Shown here piece after piece: positions 58,844-64,000 of a stretch of DNA of 64,000 bases. Every line of letters starts with the position of its first letter. Position 1 is the stretch's first letter. A model generated the notes under the pieces. It was not told the DNA's origin, did no database searches, and worked only from the letters and a program-made list of their open reading frames with translations. The position numbers were made by a program, and so were the translations under genes. Source of the stretch: Ferdinandcohnia sp047238305 (GTDB lineage Bacteria; Bacillota; Bacilli; Bacillales; Bacillaceae_L); assembly GCF_047238305.1 (NCBI RefSeq), contig NZ_JBDFMO010000001.1:186001-250000 (forward strand), read 5' to 3'.

Positions 58844-60202
58844 GTGAAATTTTCTAAGTTTTTTGCTGTGTTATTTATCATTGGCTTACTTTTTACCACG
58901 GCTTGCACAAATAGCGCAAATAAAGATAATGAGCCTAAGGATGAAGGATCGGAATCAACAGGACCTACAGAAATCGTGTTTTGGCATGCAATGTCTGGTG
59001 CTGGTCAAGAAGCGCTTGACGAGATTGTGAATGACTTCAATACATCGCAAGATAAAGTAAAGGTGAACGCCGAATTCCAAGGTACTTACGAGGAATCATT
59101 AACAAAATTCCGAGCTGTTGGAGGCACGAATGATGCACCAGCCATTATTCAAACCTTTGAAGTTGGAACTAAATATATGATTGATAGTGGTTTCATCGAA
59201 CCCATGCAATCATTCATTGATAAGGATAACTATGATCTTTCACAGCTTGAAAATAATATCTTAAACTACTATACGGTTGATGATAAATTGTATTCAATGC
59301 CGTTTAACTCATCTACACCGATTTTGCTGTATAACAAAGATGCTTTTAAAGAAGCCGGTCTAGACCCTGAAAACCCACCAAAAACCTTCAGCGAAGTGAA
59401 AGCTGCTGCAGAAAAATTAACAAAAAAGAATGGCGATAATACAGAGCAATACGGTTTTTCCATGTTAACGTATGGCTGGTTCTTTGAAGAACTTGTAGCT
59501 ACACAAGGCGGTTTATATGTAAATAATGATAATGGTCGTTCAGATGATGCGACAAAAGCCGTTTTTAATGGGGAAGAAGGATTACGTGTTTTCAAGTTTT
59601 TAGATGAGATGAACAAGGCTGGTACATTTGGAAATTTCGGCACAAATTGGGATGACATTCGGGCTGCTTTCCAAACTGGAAAAGTAGCCATGTATATGGA
59701 CTCCTCTGCTGGAACGACAAACGCTGTTAAAACAGCTCCATTTGAAGTAGGTGCAGCATTTATTCCACATGCGGATGAAGTTGAAAGCAATGGAGTAATT
59801 ATTGGTGGAGCTTCACTATGGATGTCAAAAGGAATTGATGAAGCGAAGCAAGATGCGGCTTGGGAGTTTATGAAGTATTTGGCAACTCCAGCAGCACAAG
59901 CGAAATGGCATGTGAAGACAGGATATTTCGCAATCAATCCTGCAGCATATGAAGAACAAATCGTAAAAGATCAATGGGAAGAGCTACCACAATTAAAAGT
60001 AACGGTCGAACAGCTTCAAGCAACGAAGCCATCTGTTGCCACACAAGGTGCATTGATTTCTGTATTCCCTGAATCAAGACAACAAGTTGTAACGGCATTA
60101 GAAAACCTATATCAAGGTCAGGATCCACAAGAAGTACTCGATAAAGCAGCTGCGGAAACCGACCGTGCGATTGAAGTAGCAAATAAGACGAAAAAGAAAT
60201 AA
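58844..60202 (+). CDS. ugpB: Second Ugp-type importer, binding lipoprotein
   Basis: 452 residues from GTG 58844 (after GAGGGAGG); a longer frame running back to 58613 overlaps ugpE and is not used. Lipobox FTTAC. VFWHAMSGAGQEALDEIVND, YSMPFNSSTPILLYNKDAF, YLATPAAQAKWHVKTGYFAI and EQLQATKPSVATQGAL match the first UgpB. The two importers probably take related substrates; only the first has a GDPD and Pho-box-like repeats. Confidence 0.9.
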   Translation: MKFSKFFAVLFIIGLLFTTACTNSANKDNEPKDEGSESTGPTEIVFWHAMSGAGQEALDEIVNDFNTSQDKVKVNAEFQGTYEESLTKFRAVGGTNDAPAIIQTFEVGTKYMIDSGFIEPMQSFIDKDNYDLSQLENNILNYYTVDDKLYSMPFNSSTPILLYNKDAFKEAGLDPENPPKTFSEVKAAAEKLTKKNGDNTEQYGFSMLTYGWFFEELVATQGGLYVNNDNGRSDDATKAVFNGEEGLRVFKFLDEMNKAGTFGNFGTNWDDIRAAFQTGKVAMYMDSSAGTTNAVKTAPFEVGAAFIPHADEVESNGVIIGGASLWMSKGIDEAKQDAAWEFMKYLATPAAQAKWHVKTGYFAINPAAYEEQIVKDQWEELPQLKVTVEQLQATKPSVATQGALISVFPESRQQVVTALENLYQGQDPQEVLDKAAAETDRAIEVANKTKKK

Positions 60203-60206
60203 AAAA

Positions 60207-60259
60207 GAGGCCATCCCCTCAGTTCTGTTCATCTTTTGTAAGCTGAGGGGGCTGGCCTC
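60207..60259 (+). terminator. Terminator after second ugp operon
   Basis: GAGGCCATCCCCTCAG and CTGAGGGGGCTGGCCTC form a long stem, then TTCATGTTTATTTT. Confidence 0.75.
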
Positions 60260-60280
60260 TTCATGTTTATTTTCCAAAAA

Positions 60281-60310
60281 AGGGACCAGGAGAACCGTCC
60301 CTTTGGTTCC
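60281..60310. repeat. Interspersed palindromic repeat type B
   Basis: AGGGACCAGGAGAACCGTCC then CTTTGGTTCC, diverged type B unit one base before the azoR stop codon. Confidence 0.6.
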
Positions 60311-60311
60311 T

Positions 60312-60944
60312 TTAAACCAATACGCCTGATAATTTTTTAGCTACGGCTTCAACTTTTTCTAGTCCTTCAGCTATAATCTTTTCGGCTTGATTTGGTGCTG
60401 CAGCATGACCTTCAATAATGACTTCATCTGTGATTTCCATACCGAATATGCCGCCAGCTACGTTTTTAATATAAGTAGCAGCCATTTCCATTGGTGCTGT
60501 TTCTGGTGTGGAGTAAATACCACCACGCGCACTTAGAATAACAGCTTTTTTATCAGTCAATAGTTGCACTAATTGACCATTTTCATCATATTTGAATGAG
60601 TAACCCGCTTGGTACACATAGTCGATGAATGTTTGTAATTTAGCTGGGATTGTTAAATTCCATAATGGGAAAACGAAAACAACAACGTCTGCTGCTGTGA
60701 CGGCATCCATTGCTTTTTGCTTTGCCGCTAAAATACGTTTCTCTACGTCTGTCATTTCTTCACCTGATTGGATTTTACCAAAAGCGTTGAATAAATCTTG
60801 ACCGAGGTAAGGCATATCTTCTGCGAACACATCGTAAGTTGTTACATTTACACCTTCAATGTTATTCATGAAAGTTTCATACATTTTACTTGAAACAGCT
60901 TCAGAAGCTGGACGATTATTTGCTTTTACTACTAATACGTTCAT
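60312..60944 (-). CDS. azoR: FMN-dependent NADH-azoreductase
   Basis: 210 residues, flavodoxin-like quinone/azo reductase. VLVVKANNRPASEAVSSKMY at the phosphate loop, VVFVFPLWNLTIPAKLQTFI then DYVYQAGYSF near 100-125 and VILSARGGIYST near 140 match AzoR proteins. Two-electron reduction of quinones protects against thiol stress. ATG after ATGGAGGAG. Confidence 0.92.
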   Translation of the reverse strand: MNVLVVKANNRPASEAVSSKMYETFMNNIEGVNVTTYDVFAEDMPYLGQDLFNAFGKIQSGEEMTDVEKRILAAKQKAMDAVTAADVVVFVFPLWNLTIPAKLQTFIDYVYQAGYSFKYDENGQLVQLLTDKKAVILSARGGIYSTPETAPMEMAATYIKNVAGGIFGMEITDEVIIEGHAAAPNQAEKIIAEGLEKVEAVAKKLSGVLV

Positions 60945-61074
60945 ATAGTAACTCCTCCATTTATCTTGGATTTAGTTATCTTGAAAATATTATATTAAGA
61001 TAATATGGAGGTGTATGCAATACAACTTTACTACCAATTTTTCCATCTCTAGGCACTTATAGTACCCTCTAGAC

Positions 61075-62769
61075 TTATTTAAAGTTATATTCAGTTACGA
61101 TTTTATCTCTACCTGTTACTAGGTCATTAAAGTATTCATACAAGTTAACACCTAAATAAGACCCAGAAATATTGTATACATTGTCATAGCCTAAATGTTG
61201 CAAAGCCATTACCATATTATAACTTCTTTGCCCTGAACGACAGTGAACATAGACAGGTTGATCTTTTGGAATTTCATCAAGTCTATTCCTAAATTCACTT
61301 AAAGGAATGTTTGTTGCATTTTTAAAATGGCCTGCCTTATATTCCCCTTTTTCACGAGCATCAATAATAAACGCATTGTTTTCTACTAATTCTCGAACTT
61401 GTGATACTTTCACTTCTTTATATCTACCTTGAAGAAGGTTTAGGCCCACTAATGCCGCATGATTTACGACATCTTTAGCCGTACCTAACATTGGAGAATA
61501 GCTTAATTCAAGGTCTTTTAGGTCTTCCAATGTGCCGTTCATCGTAATCATAGTTGCGATGACATCGATTCGTTTGTCGACATTTCCTTTTCCAATTGCC
61601 TGTGCACCTAAAATTCGACCTGTTGGGTATTCATAGATTAATTTAAAATGCATCGGATTACTATTTGGCATAAGTCCCACTTTATCTCCTGGCATTAAAT
61701 AAACATAATCATGCTGAATTCCAGCTTGCTCAGCTGTTCTAGCATTTAATCCAGTTGAAGCAGCATTGAGGTCAAACAGATGGATGGATGTTGATCCGAT
61801 TACACCCAGATTTCTACTTGGAATTCCATACATATGATCAGCGACCGCTCTTGCTTGTTTTTGGGCAGGTCCTGCTAATGCTAGTCTCGTTGGCTTGTGT
61901 AACAATCGATGGTACACTTCAATGGCATCCCCAACCGCATAAATATCTTTGTCACTTGTTAAATAATTGTGATCGACCTTAATGGCACCAGTTTCACCAA
62001 TTTCAAGCCCCGCTTCATTTGCTAAACTAGTTTCAGCTCGTACGCCAATCGCCAATACGACAGCCTGCGCATCCATTTTCTTACCTGAGTTTGTTGTAAT
62101 ATGTCCCTCACCAATTTGGGCTAACCCATCATCTAGAACAAGGTTTACACCATGGTCCACCATTTCTTTATGAAGGATTTGTGCCATATCATAATCAAAA
62201 GGTGCCATGACTTGCTTAGCAAACTCAACTAAAGTTACATGATAACCAGCTAACTTTAGGTTTTCAGCAACTTCAACTCCAATAAAGCCACCACCAATAA
62301 CGGCTATATCTTGAATGTTGCTTTGTTTTATATATGAATTGATTTTTTCGATATCAACAACGTTACGTACTGTAAAAACATGAGAATTGTTAATCCCCTC
62401 TAAGTTTGGACGAATTGGTGTAGCCCCTGGGGAGAGTACTAATTTATCATATTTTTCTTCATAGGTTTTACCAGTTAAAACATCTTTTACAGTGATTGTT
62501 TTCTTTTCGCGGTTAATTTGGATAACCTCTTGATGGACCCTAGCCTCAATATTGTAACGATTTTTAAACATTTCTGGAGACATTAAAACAAGACTCTCAC
62601 TATCTTCAACAATTCCGCTTAGGTGATAAGGTAATGAACAGTTCGAAAAAGAAACATGAGGACCTTTTTCAAACATGATCACTTCCGCACTTTCATCCAA
62701 TCTTCTTACCCTTGCAGCAACTGAGGCTCCACCAGCTACCCCGCCAACAACTAATACTCGTTTTGACAC
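61075..62769 (-). CDS. CoA-disulfide reductase fused to rhodanese (CoADR-RHD)
   Basis: 564 residues. The flavin-dependent pyridine-nucleotide disulfide reductase module (1-450) opens RVLVVGGVAGGASVAARVRR and has the single active Cys in HVSFSNCSLPYHLSG near 43; second NAD site VIGGGFIGVEVAENLKLAGY near 157; FAD site VYAVGDAIEV-like near 280. A C-terminal rhodanese module (about 465-564) carries VYVHCRSGQRSYNMVMAL with active Cys. Such fusions reduce CoA-polysulfides or persulfides. GTG start after GGGAGGG. Two CsoR/CstR-like operators lie upstream, which fits persulfide control. Confidence 0.92.
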   Translation of the reverse strand: MSKRVLVVGGVAGGASVAARVRRLDESAEVIMFEKGPHVSFSNCSLPYHLSGIVEDSESLVLMSPEMFKNRYNIEARVHQEVIQINREKKTITVKDVLTGKTYEEKYDKLVLSPGATPIRPNLEGINNSHVFTVRNVVDIEKINSYIKQSNIQDIAVIGGGFIGVEVAENLKLAGYHVTLVEFAKQVMAPFDYDMAQILHKEMVDHGVNLVLDDGLAQIGEGHITTNSGKKMDAQAVVLAIGVRAETSLANEAGLEIGETGAIKVDHNYLTSDKDIYAVGDAIEVYHRLLHKPTRLALAGPAQKQARAVADHMYGIPSRNLGVIGSTSIHLFDLNAASTGLNARTAEQAGIQHDYVYLMPGDKVGLMPNSNPMHFKLIYEYPTGRILGAQAIGKGNVDKRIDVIATMITMNGTLEDLKDLELSYSPMLGTAKDVVNHAALVGLNLLQGRYKEVKVSQVRELVENNAFIIDAREKGEYKAGHFKNATNIPLSEFRNRLDEIPKDQPVYVHCRSGQRSYNMVMALQHLGYDNVYNISGSYLGVNLYEYFNDLVTGRDKIVTEYNFK

Positions 62770-62877
62770 AGATATCCCTCCCGAGAATAAATTTGCTACC
62801 TATATCTTTCCTAAAAGGTTACTACTCAACCCAGTTGAGCTAGGTAGAACATTGTTCTTATTAATAAAGTCATTTTA

Positions 62878-62893
62878 ATACCCCTGGAGGTAT
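62878..62893. promoter_or_regulatory. CsoR/CstR-like operator 1
   Basis: ATACCCCTGGAGGTAT, a near-palindrome one base shorter than the cop-operon sites, about 110 bp upstream of the CoADR-RHD gene. Confidence 0.6.
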
Positions 62894-62944
62894 ATTTACA
62901 ACTAAAAATTTTTTCGTAGTGAAATTCACTACAGGACTAATAAT

Positions 62945-62960
62945 ATACCCATGGGGGTAA
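62945..62960. promoter_or_regulatory. CsoR/CstR-like operator 2
   Basis: ATACCCATGGGGGTAA, second copy 67 bp from the first in the divergent region; also upstream of nupC. The 62770-63072 gap otherwise holds only promoters. Confidence 0.6.
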
Positions 62961-63072
62961 AATGTCAATGTGTTTTTCCTATTTACCTTTTTTGATGCTT
63001 TATTCACACATAAGAATTCAGACTTATACCGATAATAATGGTCGTATAAGAAGCTATTTTAGGAGGTTATTC

Positions 63073-64000
63073 ATGTATATTGTATTCGGATTATTATCCC
63101 TAGTGGGTTTACTATTTATAGCTTGGCTTCTAAGCAAAAATAAAAAGGCAATCAAATGGCGTACGATTATTGTAGGTGTAGTGTTAGAAGGGATTTTTGT
63201 TTACTTTATGCTTAATGTTCCGCTTGGTCGTTGGGTTCTGACAAATGCTGCCCAAGGCGTGCAACACGTCCTCAACTATAGCCAAGAAGGCATTAATTTC
63301 TTATTTGGTGGTTTATTTGCAGAAGGAACGAATATCGGATTTGTTTTCGCGATTCAGGTATTATCTGTTATCATTTTTATCTCTGCACTTGTCTCCGCTT
63401 TATATTATCTACGAATCATCCCAATTGTCGTACGTGGACTTGGTTGGGTTGTCGGTAAAATATTTGGTACCACTCGTGTTGAATCTTTTAATACAGTTGC
63501 GAATACAATGTTAGGCGTAGTAGAATCGCCGTTACTGATCAAGCCTTATCTTGCTAAATTGACACGTTCAGAATTATTCACCGTTATGGTTGGGGGCACA
63601 GCTTCAGCAAGTGGTGCGATTCTCTTATCCTATGCTCAAATGGGGATTGATATTAGGTATTTACTTATCTCCGTATTCTCCGTGCCATTTGTATCTATTG
63701 TTATGTCTAAAATGATGGAACCTGAAACAGAAAAGTCTGAAACAAGCGAAGATGTCAAAATGGAACAGGCAGGATACACAAATATTTTTGAAGCTATATC
63801 TGAAGGGGCTGTGAGTGGAGTAAAGCTTGCTGCAAGCATTGGTGGTTTGCTTATTGCGTTTATCAGTATATTGGCTTTAGCCGATGGTATCTTAGGTATT
63901 ATCGGAATGGATTTAGCCACGATATTTGGTTATGTATTCTATCCTTTCGCTTTACTTGTTGGGATTCCTGTTGAAGATGCTTTCCGTGCGGCATCCATTA
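63073..64000 (+). CDS. nupC: Concentrative nucleoside transporter NupC (CNT), truncated by window end
   Basis: 309 codons visible of a normal ~400. ATG after TTTTAGGAGG. CNT features: KWRTIIVGVVLEGIFVYFML, the GGLFAEGTNIGFVFAIQVL block, FNTVANTMLGVVESPLLIKP (nucleoside-contacting helix) and MVGGTASASGAILLSYAQMG, then the PETEKSETSEDVKMEQ loop and EAISEGAVSGVKLAASIGGL. Imports pyrimidine or purine nucleosides with Na+ or H+. The frame is open to the window edge. Confidence 0.92.
   Translation, partial: MYIVFGLLSLVGLLFIAWLLSKNKKAIKWRTIIVGVVLEGIFVYFMLNVPLGRWVLTNAAQGVQHVLNYSQEGINFLFGGLFAEGTNIGFVFAIQVLSVIIFISALVSALYYLRIIPIVVRGLGWVVGKIFGTTRVESFNTVANTMLGVVESPLLIKPYLAKLTRSELFTVMVGGTASASGAILLSYAQMGIDIRYLLISVFSVPFVSIVMSKMMEPETEKSETSEDVKMEQAGYTNIFEAISEGAVSGVKLAASIGGLLIAFISILALADGILGIIGMDLATIFGYVFYPFALLVGIPVEDAFRAASI

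Noticed and set aside
1..64000. tRNA/rRNA genes, CRISPR arrays, prophage or intact transposase genes
   Set aside because: No such sequences recognised on either strand; visual inspection could miss a single tRNA, which a covariance-model scan would settle.

Overview
The window looks like the chromosome of a low-GC, spore-forming Bacillaceae species (Bacillus/Neobacillus-like). Ribosome binding sites are strong AGGAGG types with frequent GTG and TTG starts. There is an S-box (SAM-I) leader, a ydaO-type c-di-AMP riboswitch, CsoR/CopZ/CopA, a CotS-like kinase and many Firmicute-style terminators. I see no rRNA, tRNA, CRISPR array, prophage or intact insertion sequence. This is ordinary chromosome with accessory metabolic islands, several decayed genes and an interspersed family of short palindromic repeats.

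Layout. 1-6.4 kb: an alpha-xyloside locus (GH31 alpha-xylosidase, two permeases, binding lipoprotein) divergent from a ROK repressor, with two identical inverted operators, each just downstream of a readable promoter. 6.8-10.3 kb: response regulator, large histidine kinase and ECF sigma factor. 10.4-15.8 kb: flavodoxin-less CysJ-like reductase, ABC exporter pair, a frameshifted membrane protein and DedA. 15.9-18.4 kb: sulfur scavenging genes (FMN monooxygenase, SsuE-like reductase, YezD) behind a SAM riboswitch. 18.8-25.1 kb: WrbA, a GDPD phosphodiesterase and a complete Ugp-type glycerol-3-phosphate ABC importer with Pho-box-like repeats. 25.2-27.5 kb: a Ktr potassium system under a c-di-AMP riboswitch whose regulatory subunit carries an in-frame amber stop. 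27.6-34.9 kb: glycine-zipper protein, a Smr-less MutS2 paralogue behind a leader peptide and terminator, a PqqB-like hydrolase, an NhaC antiporter, an azlD remnant, an SGNH hydrolase and a CotS-like kinase.

35-47 kb: GNAT, a Phe-rich repeat protein, a CAP-domain protein, AroQ and AroK, then an accessory amino-acid island (DSD1-type PLP enzyme, threonine-synthase-like enzyme, RidA, YheO/DauR-type regulator, glutamate/aspartate-type symporter, Asp/Glu racemase, argininosuccinate-lyase-like enzyme, NhaC transporter). 47-56 kb: Lin0512 protein, a Phd-Uma2 fusion, an LLM oxidoreductase, the copper operon with three CsoR-type operators, a lipoprotein with a damaged start, a polysaccharide deacetylase and a PNPOx-like protein. 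56-60 kb: a second Ugp-type importer. 60-64 kb: AzoR, a CoA-disulfide reductase-rhodanese fusion and a NupC nucleoside transporter (cut by the window end), the last two separated by two CsoR/CstR-like operators.

Most interesting: the MutS2-like gene with an antibiotic-attenuator-like leader, the amino-acid island, the palindromic repeat family that sits against stop codons and has supplied at least one gene's C-terminus, and the broken c-di-AMP-regulated Ktr subunit. Functional names rest on motifs read by eye; no database search was run.
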